DNA from: Straminergon stramineum
Lineage: Eukaryota; Streptophyta; Bryopsida; Hypnales; Calliergonaceae
Assembly (NCBI GenBank): GCA_963920665.1
Contig: OY987264.1
Span: 29,616,906-29,680,905, forward strand
Direction of reading: 5' to 3'
Length of the DNA: 64,000 nucleotides
This document shows positions 41,611 through 55,120 of this stretch, piece by piece; positions within the stretch are counted from its first letter, which is position 1; every line of letters begins with the position of its first letter. The position numbers and the translations under genes are program-made. The notes below the pieces were generated by a model that saw nothing but the letters and a program-made list of their open reading frames with translations, did no database searches and was not told where the DNA came from.

Positions 41611-43634
41611 GAATTACATAATTGTCTAAAATTCAAATATAAAATGACATAATTCAATCTTTCAAAGATTGATGTATGTAGAAACAAGATCAAAATAGTT
41701 TCAACTAAATAATATAATTGTGATGTTGATTTGTTAATCTTGATATTGCAATAAATCATTCTAGATTTTTCTATTTTATGATTTGGACTTATAGGATGAA
41801 GAAATTTGACTTGTTAAAGTTTTATTCAAATTTGAGTGAATTGATTTGGACCTAAGATGTCAAAGTTGCGGCAAATCAAAATTGGAATTTAAAACTCAAA
41901 AAATTGTTAGACGACTTGTATGATTATAAGTGGATTTAGTTTTGTTTTTTATTTTAACCTTTAAAGGACATTGCAAGCCCCATGGGCATTTTGAAAGTCA
42001 AAATCTGAATTTTCACATACTTCTTGATTTTAAATGTTCATAAGCTTAATTAGCTAAGAAAATAAACTTCTTACTCCATTTGAATTTTTTTCAAAATTAT
42101 TAAAATTGTAATTTTTGTGACACTTTGAAGATAGCATCTTCAAAAAATTAAAATGCACTACTTTTGAACTTTTTCTATCAAAATTTTCTTGGTATGAGCT
42201 AAAGGAGTACATCGATTATTCCATGATGTTATTCACTATTATTTTCATTTTTTTGAAAATTTCATACTATTTAAAGGAATTTTGTAATTACTCTGATTTT
42301 CTCAAATAAGTTTCTTTAAAAACTCATATTAAAGTCAATTTGATATTTCTAATTATGAAAAAATGAAATTCAATTGAAGACATATGATAATATATGTGAA
42401 AAATATTAGAATTTTGAAAATTGTGTTTTAATGTAGAAATCCAATGAAGTTTGACCAAGCATTGACATGACCTTTGTGGATTAAGGCACATGATTCTTAT
42501 TCAATTGATTTACAATTACCAAGATATTATTTTAATTGATTGACAATTGCCAACATACTATATTAATTGAATAGACAGATGTTAAATTAACCCAAATGTA
42601 TACAATTTATCATAAATTGGAATAATTCATCTATAAATAAAGTTTATTTTTTTGCTACAAAAGAGATTAATATCATTATCTTTGGAAAATTGAAAATAGT
42701 TAAATAATGCATTTTTATCATATAAAAATTACAAGGCATAGAATCTCATGAGAATAGCAAAAGAGTCAATCTCCAATTTCTTATTTTTTAATAATTTAAT
42801 TACATATTGAAGAAATGATATTAAATATTAAATATGAACAAGAAGAAAAAATAGTGTAATTTTAGCATTTAATAGTTTAGATAATAAAAAGTGTGAGCAT
42901 GTGAGGCCTTCATTAGGCTATAGTTTAGCTACAAACATCCCACAATCCGAGCTTAAAATTCTTATGCCAAAAGAACAAAGCGTAATTCCTAAAATTTCTT
43001 TATATTAAAGAGGATGAAACAACTTGAAAACAACCCCTTCCTATAAACTTGATGGAAATTTTAAATTCTTTTTTTTCAACAATTTAACCAATATTGTTTC
43101 TTCTTACCTAATTTTGCATGTGTCCTCTATATTTCAAAGTCTAATGAACTATAGTCTATGGTATTATAATAATCAAAGTATATGCAAGAGGGGATTTTTG
43201 CATGTGCTCAAGGTGTCAGCTTTTTTTAGTGATTCAAAACTCATTCTTCTCTATAAAATATTATTGTGCAATTGAAATTGTCAAAGATTCATATGAAGTT
43301 GGATATGTGCTTAATAGACTGTGAGATCATTTGGTACCTAAAGCTTGCAAAAAAGAAATCATGAGTCATTGTTGTTTTAATAAAATTCCAATTCCTCACA
43401 ATAAATTTTTTAGAGGCAATTTTTATCCAATTTATTTTTATTTTTATAGAATTCATTCAACCTATATGTAGGTAGTATAATGCACTATTTAGAATAAAAA
43501 GAAACTAAAAAATTCCCAAAGAAATGATGTGATTTTTGGATCAAAGCATAAAGACCATCACTATCCATAGCACATTCTAGTAAAATGGGTCCCTTGACTT
43601 CCATGCCATCACTTACAACAAAGATTTCCCAAGA
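41611..43634. other. A+T-rich intergenic stretch, nothing recognised
   Basis: No coherent coding signal. A TTAA terminus-like sequence TTAACCTTTAAAGGACATTG at about 41954 has no recognisable partner. Confidence 0.35.
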
Positions 43635-44085
43635 CTAAAATGGGGTTTGATAGGATGATAAGAATCTTTTGTGTCATCATAATGAATTTTAATCCTTTGT
43701 GCCCTTTATACCATTGGATTGAACAATAACATGACCCCCATTCCATCACCCATGATAGAGGTTGTGGAGATGGAGATGGAGATGGGATTTGATGGGATGA
43801 TAATAATCCTTTGTGACCTTTATGCTAGTGGATTGAATAGTACCCAAGGTTGACTCCTATCTTTTCACCCATGAGAAATTGGGATAGGGTTTGAAAGAAT
43901 GATGGTAATCCTTAGTATTTTTTATGCCATTGGATTGAGAATAATGTGACTCCCATCCATCACCCTCATCTTGATAGAGGTTGCAAAAACAAGGATAAGA
44001 TTTGATGGAATGATAGTAATTCTTTATGCAAGTGGACTTAATAGTAACTGTAACTCCCATCTTTTCACCCACAATAACCTTTTGT
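43635..44085. repeat. Degenerate tandem repeat, four units of about 100-140 bp
   Basis: Units begin near 43641, 43781, 43881 and 43991. Each contains a GGGxTTTGAxxGxATGATxxxAATC-like segment, a TTATGCxAxTGGATTGAxTA segment and CTCCxATCxxTTCACCC. The minus-strand open frame across it (44105-43857) simply follows the repeat period and is not a credible gene. Confidence 0.65.
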
Positions 44086-44230
44086 GCCATTGGAGCTAAA
44101 TCCATTCATTTGCCAATTGGCAAACCCTTTATAGACTTGGCAAGCATTGGAGGGTAAGAATACTCACTTAAACATGGGCATTCACTCTACCTTGAAGCCT
44201 TGTATTTAGGATTTTATCTCATGATTGACA

Positions 44231-44421
44231 TTAATTCCTAAAAAATGTCATATCTTCTTCAAAAAGAAATGAAATTCTATGAGCTTTTAAAGAAATTGAA
44301 GGTATTCAAATTATGAATATCCATACATTTTTCCAAAATTTCTCACAAAACTTCAAACATAAATTGATTGGCTCCTTTAGAGAAAAGCCCAGAGTGGGCT
44401 TGTGGATCCTTTAGGGGTTAA
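44231..44421. mobile_element. Possible short TTAA-flanked piggyBac-like element
   Basis: The right end GATCCTTTAGGGG-TTAA at 44406-44421 is a clear family-type terminus. TTAA-TTCCTAAAAAATG at 44231 could be its left end, but the match is loose and the partner may be elsewhere. Confidence 0.3.
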
Positions 44422-44971
44422 ACCATCAAACTTCAATAATGACTCAATTGTTTGATTATAGAGAAAGTGCCCTCGTACAGAGTGAGTCCATTCTCACTTA
44501 TGAGCTCATATCTTATATCAAGGGATGACTATCTATTCAAGTTGTAGCCTACTTCATCAAAATGGAAGGTTCTTCTAAACCTTTTGGGACTCAAAAAGGT
44601 TCCTTTAAATTTTACTTCTTGTAAATAGAATGTTCTTTAAAACCTTTTATGATGCAAAGAGGTTCCTTTATACTTTTTCCAACAAAATTCCTTAAAATCT
44701 TTATTTATTTTGGGTGCTAATTCTATTTAGAATTATCCATCTTTCAAAAATAATCCTATGTCAAGATAGGCCATTATCTTATTCAAATTGGAATTGTTTA
44801 TATTATTCACATTTATTTGTACACTTATTGTGATAGATATAGATAGCCAAGTATAATCAATGTACATTCATCAATCATTTCATGCCAAGATGTATGGAGG
44901 CCTATGAAAGGTTTCCATGAGGTTCACATTGCATACTACGTTGACCCAAATTCTACGACATTTGTTGGTTG

Positions 44972-45192
44972 CACTACAAGAGAAAGGGGTGTTTTAAGTG
45001 AGTTTTTAGTATAGTCTCAGAAATAAGATTATAAGTAATGACCTTTGTTGAGATTTTCAGTAAAAATTTACTGAAAATACATGTGTTTCTAATAAATTTT
45101 TACAGAAAATCTTGTTAAAGGTCATTACTTGGAATCTTATGTCTAGGACTATACTAAAAAACTCACTTAGAACACCCCTTTCTCTTGTAGTG
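44972..45192. mobile_element. CACTA-type hairpin MITE (CACTACAAGAG family), copy 2
   Basis: 221 bp, from CACTACAAGAGAAAGGGGTG to ACCCCTTTCTCTTGTAGTG, with a perfect duplication TTG on both sides. The arms pair over most of their length. The open frame from 45112 that runs out of it is incidental. Confidence 0.93.
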
Positions 45193-47386
45193 TTGTATCA
45201 ACCCTTAAACTTAGACTATAAATTGCAAAATCAATTTCAAGTAAATTTGATATATAATATATTGTACAAGCCTATTGAAAATGTAAATTTTAAAAAATTG
45301 AACATAAGAAGCCTCCACCTCCATAAGTCTATCGAGGACTACAAGTTTGAGAATGGTAAAAGTTACATGGAGAACTTGTAAACATACTAAGTGTAAAGGA
45401 TGAAAGACAAAGGGAGGCAACTTTTCAAAGACCTTAGCTTATTTCTGATGTATTGGGTCATTTTGGAGTTAAGACTCTAAATTTTTTTTAATGCATGAAA
45501 GCACTTGGGAGTTAAAATTATTAGAGACTTCAAAATGTCACACATACCTATTCTAAAAAACCTTGACTATGAACAACACATAGTAAAGGGTGTCATTTCC
45601 AACAATCATTTTGGTTGATTTTTAACACTTTAGGTTTGAAAATTATATTTAATCCCTAAACATTCAACCATCTACGGGGGAGATGAATAGTTGATTGTGC
45701 AAAGTGTACTTCATCCAATTGATATTCATTAAGTAAGTTTTAAGAAATATCATGCCATACTTCAAGAAAATATTATATATGAATCCCTAACATTGATATT
45801 TTGGTAGAATTTTGAATAGTTATCACAAATTTTCAAAAGTAGTCTTTTAAACTTTTGTTCAAGCTCTTAGGTATGTTAGAAATTATATATTTAATATCCT
45901 ATTTAACTCCAAGAATACAATATATATGCTAAAATATGATAAGACTAACACCATTAGATTGATAATTTAACAATTAGTATATTTTATTTGGATGTTGCAT
46001 TTTGGTCTAAACCTTATAATGTTCAAAAATGACATGAGACAAGTAGAATTTGCGACCATTTTGAAACTTCTCAAACATTAGAGAGGGGCAAACATGATTC
46101 AAATTAGAAGTGCTATGTGTCATTGGTTTCCTCTTTTACTTGCAAATAAGAACCAATAAGAATAATTTATGTTTTACAATAGTAAGAGCAAATTTCCGTG
46201 TTGTATTGGAATTGGAAATGAATTTTGAAGTTTTCCAAAGTGGGAATTGCCTTTGTTGAATTTCATGATGCTTTCACTTCTATGTGGTAGGGAGAGACTA
46301 AAGTTCAAGAGTAGCTACCTTTTTGTCATACTAAAACCAACCAAAAAGTTCAACTCCAATGTTAAAAACAATCTTTTAGAAGTTAGAAACTTGCCTCCCT
46401 AGCTTTTCCCAAGCCTTCTACAAAAAAATTACTTGCCAAAGATTCTAATTTTTTTATTGTGTAATTACAAATCACCATACTCAACACATTGCGTAGCCAC
46501 AATTGTCACTCACAACATCAATCAAAATTGATATAAGAGAGTGTCAAAAATACCCTCTCAAAGAATGAAAAGTTAGTTTTAAATACACAAATAGTCATGT
46601 GTCTCTTACTCCACCAAGGGAGAATCCTAGAGTGCATATGCATCCAACAAAAAACTCAAAGCTTTATAAATGGCTAAAGCATTGTTGCCACAAATCCACA
46701 ACAAAAAAGCTTTCTCTCTAAAACCCACACAAAGCTTGACTTGACAAGAATGACAAATCAAGGAATCCTCAAAGCCTAAGTACCCAAACTCTAACTGACA
46801 AGATAAAGGGTTTAATTCTACTTGGGATTCTTAAATAAAGAGTTAACTTCTACATGGGGTCTAGTAAATAATACACCATGATGTGCTTTAACACTAAATG
46901 CCACATCATGCCACATCACTTAACACTCCTCTTCCAACTATTGCACACTTCCATTTAGAAATTTGTATTTTTGTTTTTGTCTTCTATGTAAGGTTTGGTT
47001 GATCTTAGATGCATGAAAATCTACTTGAAGTTTGCTCAGTTACTACTAATGTTGATTATAGGTGCATTTAAGGTAATAACACCTAATTGTGATCCCTTAC
47101 TAGAATTGACCCCTACAAATTCTCACCTAAAATGTACAAGCTCTGTACATGAGAGCCTAGAGTTGCATTTGGTTACACCTACTTTCCAAACTTTGAAAAT
47201 TGCTAATTTATTCACATGGTGTCCAAAACTGGCACTAAAAGATAATCTAAAATCTCATTTTGCTACTACCAACAAGATCTTACAATTTTTTTTAATCTTA
47301 TAGAATGAAACATACTAAATTTCTTACTCATATGCATTAAGTATAGGGCAATCCCCAAGCAAAGAAGGATTGCCTGGTGTAAACCA
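45193..47386. other. Intergenic stretch without a recognised gene
   Basis: Slightly less A+T-rich at 46080-47300 with scattered short open frames, including one of 102 codons on the plus strand at 46995-47303. No known motif is visible. A terminus-like TTAATCCCTAAACATTC at 45649 lacks a partner. Confidence 0.35.
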
Positions 47387-48308
47387 TTAACCCCTAAAGG
47401 ACCGGCCTTGTGTTTTTGGCAACATTACTTTTTTGGGTAGGTACATGGGAGTGGAGATTTGACTTATTTAGGCTGAATTTTTTTTACAAGGTGTGGACGA
47501 GGAATATCTGCTATGAGTGCTAAATTTCATTTCATTTGAGTATACAAGTGAAAAGTTATGATGCAAAATGTTGTTTGTTTCTCAACTTGGGTTGATATGA
47601 AAAAATCACTTTTTTGAAAAATGAAAATTTGAAATTGGTTTTCTAGGTTTATATATGTAGAAAGCTTTGAATCAATCCATTTTGATCAATGAGATGAAAG
47701 TTATGAGGAATTTTAGTTTGCGGGCAATTATGGGATCTCTACTCTAAAATAAACTTTGAAGTCCTTTATTTAACTCAATTTTTAATAGTTTTTGAAAAAA
47801 ATAAAATCATAGGATGTAGATTGGTTATTAAAACATTACAATCATTCGGATTGGCATTTTTCAATTCCATAATTAAATTCTTGACAATTTAGTATTTTGA
47901 ATCATTGTCTACTTCTTTCTACTTACTATTTTTTTCCTATATGTTGTACAATTCCAAATGATTTGAAATTTTTCAAGCATATAGCCAACTTGACTGGAAG
48001 AATGAATACAAAGATGCACCACCATTTAGGACATTTTTTCATACAAATGTGACGTTATGAAGTGCTTCTGCCCAGTTTTTTGCAGGGCCAAAAAAATGAT
48101 TTTTGTCACTTCAAATGTTAATATCTTGCAATCCACACGGTGGAAATTTCTGAAATTTTTTCCAGATCTTTTCAAAACAACTTACTACAAGATCCTATGG
48201 TTACATGTGTTCAGAAATGTTTTTTCCCTTAAATTTGGTACTTGTGCTAGAAATGGCAGTTTTGGAACATTTTTGGTGAAAATATAGTCAAGGAATTTTA
48301 GGGGTTGA
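47387..48308. mobile_element. TTAA-flanked piggyBac-like element, family B, copy B4 (inverted)
   Basis: 914 bp. Left end TTAA-CCCCTAAAGGACCGGCC; right end AGGAATTTTAGGGG-TTGA, one base off TTAA. The interior GAAAGCTTTGAATCAATCC and AGAAATGGCAGTTTTGGAAC correspond to B2 and to inverted B1/B3. It ends 573 bp upstream of the DHH1-class start codon. Confidence 0.75.
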
Positions 48309-48881
48309 TAAAAATACAAAAATGAATGACAAATGAGTAGATGTGCAAATCATTTGTTGGGATAGATGAGAACCCCATAATCCTTTGTTATGACAATTTT
48401 CCTCACTAGCAAGGAATCAAAAAACTATTTCGCCCAAGAAATGAACCATGAATTTCCCGGCGGTGTTTTACGGTGTTGTCACCTAACCTTTATTATTTGG
48501 GTAGGGAAAGTGAGCCCTCCCCAATAAGTTCGGCGGCCGGTAATTCTTCAGTCGAACTACTACACTAAGAGGATAATCGCAGGTGGAGGATCAAGACGAG
48601 GAGTCGCGCGGTTCCGCGCCCCGTCCCCCGCCCCATCCCAACCGCGCGCGCGAGCCCGTCAGCCCGCCAGGGCTTCCATCGGGGGCTTTGGGCGTCTTCG
48701 TCTTCTTTGCGCAGGCGGGCGTTTGTTGTGGTTTCCCGAGGTCTCCTTGTTGCCGTAAGTGGAAGGTGAAGGAGGACTCCACGGTCCGGAATCGAAGGGG
48801 AGAATACTTGCTTGCAGTTCTGGCGGACAAAGTGTAGAACATCAGTGCATAGTAGTGAAAAGCAGAAGCAGGGAGGCCGTA
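48309..48881 (+). promoter_or_regulatory. Promoter and 5' leader of the DHH1-class gene
   Basis: Between the end of a B-family TTAA element (48308) and the ATG, the sequence turns sharply G+C-rich from about 48530, peaking in a C/G-rich stretch at 48595-48720. No ATG occurs in the last 250 bases before the start codon, so the main start has no upstream AUG in that part of the leader. No TATA box is evident. Open frames here on either strand (84 aa plus, 188 aa minus) are composition artefacts. Confidence 0.5.
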
Positions 48882-51800
48882 ATGGCCACTTCTAGGGCCG
48901 GGCCTGCTCCCACGTCCTCCACCGGAGCTCACAAAGCGACTTCGTCGTCCAATGTTTCCAGACACAACAACAACAACAACAGCAGCAGCAACATCAGTAG
49001 CAGTAACAGCAACAACAACGCCAGCCTCAACACCTCCAAGTACTACTGCTCCTCTCCCATTCTGCTTTAGGGTTAGAGGCTCCACGTGAGGGCAAATGGA
49101 TTTTGCGTGCTCTTGTTGAGATGTGCTACATGCTTCTTTGTGCGTTAGGGTTAACAATCAAGATGAGCTTGGATCATTCGGTGTGCGTGCATGGATGTGT
49201 TCGGCCAGATTTCGCGTGTTTGATTGGTTTTCTTTACTCGTAGTGTGCAGGGTTAGGGTTAATTAGTGTTTCGGTTTCGGAGAATGTTTTCTTGTTTTAT
49301 GAATGCGGGGAGTGTTTACCTCTGAGTAGCAATCAAGTGTTGGAAGGAGCTGAAGGAACAAAGTGGGGGGCTGACATCGAGTTTCTTTTTTTTGGACCTT
49401 TTTTTTCCCTGGTAGATCCTCGTATGGTGCTTGCTGCCTGAATATGTATTTCACTGTGTGGCATCGTTTAAAATGCAGCGGGTGCACGTGAATTAACTTA
49501 TAAGGGAATTGCTTGAATCTGTTGTACAGCAGTGAATTTTATTGAAGGTTTGTTGTGATTGATTTGTTCTCGGTTATTTCTAAGTTATGGTAATGCCATT
49601 TTCTCAGGCGGAGATTTATTTTTATTTTTCCGGAGTTATTTTGGTATTCAGTAAGCATTTACCTGTTTGAAGTCATCAGTTGGGTGTGGGAGTTGAGAGT
49701 CAGTTCTGTCAGAGGCAATGTTTCAAATTCTCCTGTTTGTCATTACAGTAAATCGCAGATAGCTTCGCTAGGGACCTTCATGTGCGCAGACTGACGAATT
49801 TGAGTATAAATAGTGTGTATCTCATGCCTCCTGCTCAGTGATAACGTTCTATAACCTGATATCTCTGCGTTGCTTTGTCATTCCTGTGAAGCTTTTTGTG
49901 TGGTCAGATTGTTTGTTTTAACAATTTTGAGGCTATGATATAATCAGTTCTTGAACAGAGTAGATGGCTTTCACTCGAGAGATTAGCCAATTATTGATAT
50001 AGATCCCTGTGAATCGAGGATAAGGCCCTTCTTTCTTCTTTGGTGATGTATTTAGACGATTAAGCACAAGGGTTTCATTGTCAGAGACTGAGCGCTTGTT
50101 ATCAAAAGCGTGTTTATTTGTATTTATGTGTTTTAGTTTTTTTAGTTATATTTCTGTTTCCAATCTCTCATTATCTGTTTTAAAACGATGGTTAGCGGAT
50201 GGCGTTGCACTTCTGGAGAGATTTTTGGCTCAGTTCTTGTTCATGGTCTTCGTCGAAGTCATGGTTCACGAATTGAGATATTCTGCAGAGGCATTGCTAC
50301 TGATTCTTGAAGTGAATGCTTGTTGTGATCTAGTATGCTTTCTGATTTTTATTACATGGATCAATGTGGTTTAGTTCGCAAGATTGGAAAGCACAACTGA
50401 AGCTGCCACCTCCGGATGCTCGATACAAGACCGAGGTGAGATATACGAAGTCTCCAGAATTTTTTCGTATTCTATTATGGCAGGTCATGGATTCCGGAAG
50501 AACTGGTTTAAGAGTATTTCTAGTATACATATTTTGGCAAGTTCTTTGTGCCGCAAATTCTTTTTAGTATTTGATTACGTCTGGACTTAAGGAGTTTCAA
50601 ATATTCCTACTGTATTTATTTTTCAAATATTTCACATGTCTTTTGCAGGATGTAACCGCCACAAAAGGCAATGAATTTGAGGACTACTTCCTTAAACGTG
50701 AGCTATTGATGGGTATCTATGAGAAGGGTTTTGAGCGACCTTCTCCCATTCAAGAAGAAAGTATACCTATCGCTTTGACAGGAAGTGATATTCTTGCTCG
50801 TGCGAAAAATGGGACTGGGAAAACCGCGGCCTTCTGCATTCCTGCAATTGAGAAAATTGATCAGAATAAGAACGCCGTTCAAGGTTCTGTGTTTCGCTGT
50901 CAAACGCAATTACTTTGATTTTGATTTTGATACAGGCGCATAATGTCATCTTTGCTTAAATCGAGAAGTCCTGAATGTATTGTCTTTCAGTTAGGGTAGC
51001 CTTGATTGGTTATTGCTGCAGGTGCTCTCTTCGACTTTGAGATGCTTTTATTTTATTACAGGGTACTTGACACTTTGATGAACACCTTTTGGCAGAAAAT
51101 TGATACCTTTCTTGCCAAGTCTTACAAAATGGTGGGTTCTATTTGCAGTTTTGCTTTTAGTACCTACAAGGGAGCTTGCACTTCAAACTTCTCAGGTGTG
51201 CAAAGAGCTGGCCAAACACCTGAATATACAAATTATGGTAACCACTGGAGGCACCAGTCTTCGTGATGACATTATGCGCCTGTACCAGCCAGTGCACCTA
51301 TTGGTAGGTACACCTGGGCGCGTCCTAGATCTTGCCAACAAAGGAGTGTGCAACCTCAAAGAATGTACCATGTTGGTCATGGATGAAGTAAGTTGAGCTT
51401 TAGCACTCTTTTCCTCGCAACCCGTTACACTCATTTCTTCTTGACCTTCAACACCACCTGTATGTCCTCCTAATGTCAGATGATAATCTGAAATAATTAG
51501 GGTTTTAAGGGCAATCATCGCAGTGGATGTGTTTCTCGGTTCTTTGGTATCTATCTGTGTTATCCCTCTCCATGTCTGTGACCTCGTAGAATGTAAGAGT
51601 ATATCACAGTACTCTATAAAATATATCAAGAGTGAACAGAACTGATGTACGATCACAGTATTAGGTATTTACTAAGGGCTGTGTCGTTCATCAATGTCCT
51701 TTGTGCAGGCCGACAAGCTTCTTTCTCCAGAGTTCCAGCCTCTAGTGGAGCAATTGATCGGTTTTTTGCCTGAGAACCGCCAAATTTTGTTATATTCTGC

Positions 51801-54047
51801 CACATTTCCAGTTACAGTGAAGTCATTCAAGGACAGATTTTTGCGGAAGCCTTATGTAATCAACCTCATGGATGAGCTGACTTTGAAGGGTATCACACAG
51901 TACTACGCGTTTGTGGAAGAGAGGCAGAAGGTTCACTGCTTGAATACTTTGTTCTCCAAGGTACTTCGTGGTCCTCTAATCTTTGTCGTGAAGTGCGTGC
52001 GTAGCAATTGTGATCATGTCCTTTTCAGTCGTATTTGATTACCCTGCACGACACGGCATGGTTACTAAAATCAGTTGTATCGAGTTTCTGGTGACCCCTA
52101 CATCTCAGTCACTGTGATAAAAGAACATTGTTTAAGATACATCCCTTAGCAAGGAGGAGTTTCAATCGGATTACCTTCATCACTGGTGCTGTGATGAGTT
52201 CTGCTTGTGTACAGCTGAGTTCTTGACGAAAGTTTGACTTTTCAATCTAGAACAGTTGTGGGATTCTAACCAATTAACTCTTTGTGATGTCTCGCAGCTA
52301 CAAATTAACCAGTCGATCATCTTCTGCAATTCAGTGAATCGTGTGGAACTGCTCGCGAAGAAGATCACCGAACTTGGATATTCATGTTTCTACATCCATG
52401 CCAAGATGCTACAGTCACATCGCAACAGAGTGTTTCACGATTTCAGGAATGGGGCTTGCCGAAATCTAGTGTCTTCAGGTAACAATCTTAACCTGCGTAC
52501 CATTTGCATGTTCATGTTTAGCAGTCCACACTTCCTGTCTTAGTTTAGAAAAAGCTCAAAATTGGGACTATCGCTATCTGCAGTTTTCAATATGTTGTCT
52601 AAGATGGTGTCAGGTTAAACTGATCGCTGGCAATTTATCAGGAGCAAGTCCTGGTAAATTAATGCTTAGAGTAGATATTCCTTCCCGATTAACTCAACTT
52701 TTTAATTTCTACACTGAATAGGGGTAGTAAGGGGACCCATACTAATTAATCGACATTCCACACTATATAAATCTCTACCTTTATTGTACATCAGTAGTTA
52801 TTGAAGTGTCCGGGGGATGTACATCATGTTTCAAACATCTACAATCTTCTACAATCAGTTCGTTTAATTTTTTGGTCCCCTTAATACCACTATATCATTC
52901 ACTAATAGCTTGGGGCACTGTTGCAGCAGAAACTTTTCTTCCGTTCTTGCAATGATTTGTATAACTTGAATGAAATCTCAAACGGTTGGATGTTGTTTTG
53001 CTTAGATCTGTTCACAAGAGGTATTGACATTCAGGCTGTGAATGTTGTCATCAATTTTGACTTTCCAAAGAATTCTGAGACATATCTTCACAGAGTAAGT
53101 TCCCTCGTTTCTTTTTCTGTTCTTGTAATATCAATTGGGAATGTGATTTGAGGTTTTGGTCGATGCTCCTTTGAGCAGTGGGTGAACGAGAACAGCACAA
53201 TGAATTTGTTATCACCATTGTCCAGCTGAGGAATCACCTTTTGAGAAACAGGGCTTGAAGTTTTTTACTGGAGGTATCATTCTCTGTGAATTGTAAAATG
53301 GTAGAATATGCAATTTTCTTCCACTTCTTGGGAGGTACATTGTAAGAACTTTGTACTTATGGCGGAGTGATGTAATGGTGCATTGAAATGGTGCCTTTAT
53401 CTACACCATATTCCTTACTCAATACAGTGACAGGTTTTCTTAAGAAAAAACGTTGACATTGTCATATCTAGTTTATGAGATTTTCACTTATGTCTATCAA
53501 GTTTTTAGTGTTATGAAACAGCGTTGTTTTTTGCTGTTATTTGATGGATTGCCCTTAGCAACTATATCCAAATGACTACATATCACAATACATGATATCT
53601 GTACTCGTATTAGTAATGTTTTCCTTATTTTTCAGGTGGGTCGCTCAGGGAGGTTTGGTCATCTTGGGTTGGCAGTGAACCTGATCACGTATGAAGACCG
53701 TTTTAACTTGTGAGTGGAATATTTTTTTTATCTCTAAGTTGACTAGACTCTCGATCTCTTTGCTATCTCAATATCTAGTTATCATTGAGATAGTTAGAGA
53801 TATTCCTCCCAGTTAGTGGTTCTTGTTTCTCGACCTGTAGGCGTGAACTAGTGCTTTTACTTGGGGCGTCAGCTGCAGGAACGGTTAGTGATTTTTTCCT
53901 GCTTGATTAAAATGCCTTAAATTAGCTTGGAAGTTGCTGTGAATGTAACGGTGTCAAATATGCAACAGGTATCGGATCGAGCAAGAGCTGGGCACGGAGA
54001 TTAAACCCATTCCACCCCAAATCGACCGTGGCATATACTGCCGCTGA
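48882..54047 (+). CDS. DHH1: DHH1/DDX6-class DEAD-box RNA helicase (plant RH6/RH8/RH12 type)
   Basis: Nine exons: 48882-49039, 50375-50435, 50649-50883, 51149-51387, 51709-51960, 52298-52478, 53006-53094, 53636-53709, 53969-54047. All introns are GT-AG, phases agree, and the product is 455 residues. Residues 1-53 are low-complexity Asn/Ser. The family block [12 protein letters not shown] follows. The core shows the Q motif (PSPIQ, 104-108), motif I AKNGTGKT (125-132), Ia PTRELAL (157-163), Ib TPGR, DEAD (230-233), SATF (261-264), IIFCNS, TRGID and HRVGRSGR (404-411). The C-terminus [16 protein letters not shown] is characteristic of DHH1/DDX6. These helicases repress translation and promote decapping in P-bodies. 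The first intron (1335 nt) separates the low-complexity exon from the rest; its donor was chosen because it restores the family N-S-Q-D-W-K junction. Intron 4 splits the DEAD box between E and A. The ATG is the first one downstream of the G+C-rich leader. Confidence 0.96.
49040..50374 (+). other. First intron of the DHH1-class gene with telo-box-like motifs
   Basis: A 1335-nt intron directly after the Asn/Ser-rich exon. TTAGGGTT/TTAGGGTTA motifs occur at about 49069, 49145 and 49253 near its 5' end, and CCACGTGA (G-box-like) lies at about 49082. Long first introns with such motifs can act as enhancers in plants; that role is inferred here. Confidence 0.5.
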
Positions 54048-54880
54048 TTGGGTACAAAGGGTAAGAATTGTCCGAGACAAATGTTTGTATGTTCCATTTC
54101 GACGGTGAAAGAGTGACTGTCTGCAAGCGTCTTTGGTGGTGAAGGTCCAGTACAAGGGGTAGCAGGATGACTTAACATGCTTAATGTGAGCCTGAAGGGC
54201 CTGGTTTACGATACTTTTAATGCGGTGTCAGGATCTTTTATATCGATTATCCTGAGCAGTATTTTAAGAGAATGAGCTTTCTAATCCGAGAATGAGATGG
54301 GGGAAATTGTGCCAGCAGGTTCATTCAGGACTTTAGATTGCTTGGTAGCGACATTTCTGCAGCACAATCTTTTCCTCGGTTAATGGAGTGGAGAAGAGCT
54401 CAAGGGCTTACATCTGAGTGGTCATGGTGTGTCCTGAAGTCTGTTTGGTTTGATTATTAATCCACTCCATTCAGTTGGAAGGACGTTTTGTTGTGGATAA
54501 AAGAAATCATTTCATGGTTGAAAGGTGTTTCTTGGGTTTCTGGAGCTCGGATTGTTCCTGCATTACTCTTTTCTATTCATCAACGAACTCCGTATACTAT
54601 TGTCAGATGGCAGAGGTAGACTTATTTGTTGCTACAGGAGTGCATAGTTTGTACATGGACTTTTTTGCAATTTGTCCTGCAGTGTTGTGATGTTTCCCAA
54701 TTACATGGGCACATTTTGCATGTCAACTAAGCTTTATGCTCATTGAGAATGGATGATTTTCATCCGATTTTTGGTGTCCAACTTTATTGATGCTAGAGAG
54801 TGACTCTCAAAATGTTTCAGATACTTTGTGAAATTGTCGTAAAATGTTTCGGACACTTTGCAAAATTGTTATAGGTAATT
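54048..54880 (+). other. 3' flank and probable 3' UTR of the DHH1-class gene
   Basis: The G+C content stays intermediate to about 54700, which suggests a long 3' UTR. The end cannot be fixed because no single polyadenylation signal stands out. A direct duplication of about 30 bp (AAAATGTTTC-R-GA-Y-ACTTTG) occurs at 54809-54868. Short open frames here match nothing known. Confidence 0.4.
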
Positions 54881-55120
54881 GAGGAATTAGAGATCTTAAC
54901 CTTGGAAGGATGTGGGGGCCCATGTGGAAATCATCATTTCTAAAACTGTGGGAATAATTGGTATTAAAAAAATCAAAAGAGCTCATTTGAAGTCAAAGTA
55001 TTGTAGAAGATCTACACTTTCCATCACTAATTTCAAGGATGAAAAGTTGAATTTTTGTCCAACATAGGAGAATGCCTTGTCAGTCATCGGACACTAAATG
55101 TTTGCGGCATCTTTTGGGGG

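Noticed and set aside
43857..44105. 82-codon minus frame
   Set aside because: It follows a tandem repeat and shows repeat-derived periodic sequence, with no domain.
48583..48837. 84-codon plus frame in the DHH1 leader as an upstream ORF
   Set aside because: It begins with GTG, not ATG, and no ATG is found in the adjacent leader.
48591..49157. 188-codon minus-strand frame across the DHH1 leader and exon 1
   Set aside because: Low-complexity G+C-rich shadow of the leader and of the Asn/Ser repeat.
50078..50374. 98-codon frame in DHH1 intron 1 as an alternative first exon
   Set aside because: It runs to a stop at the exon 2 acceptor and does not supply the conserved N-S-Q-D-W-K junction.
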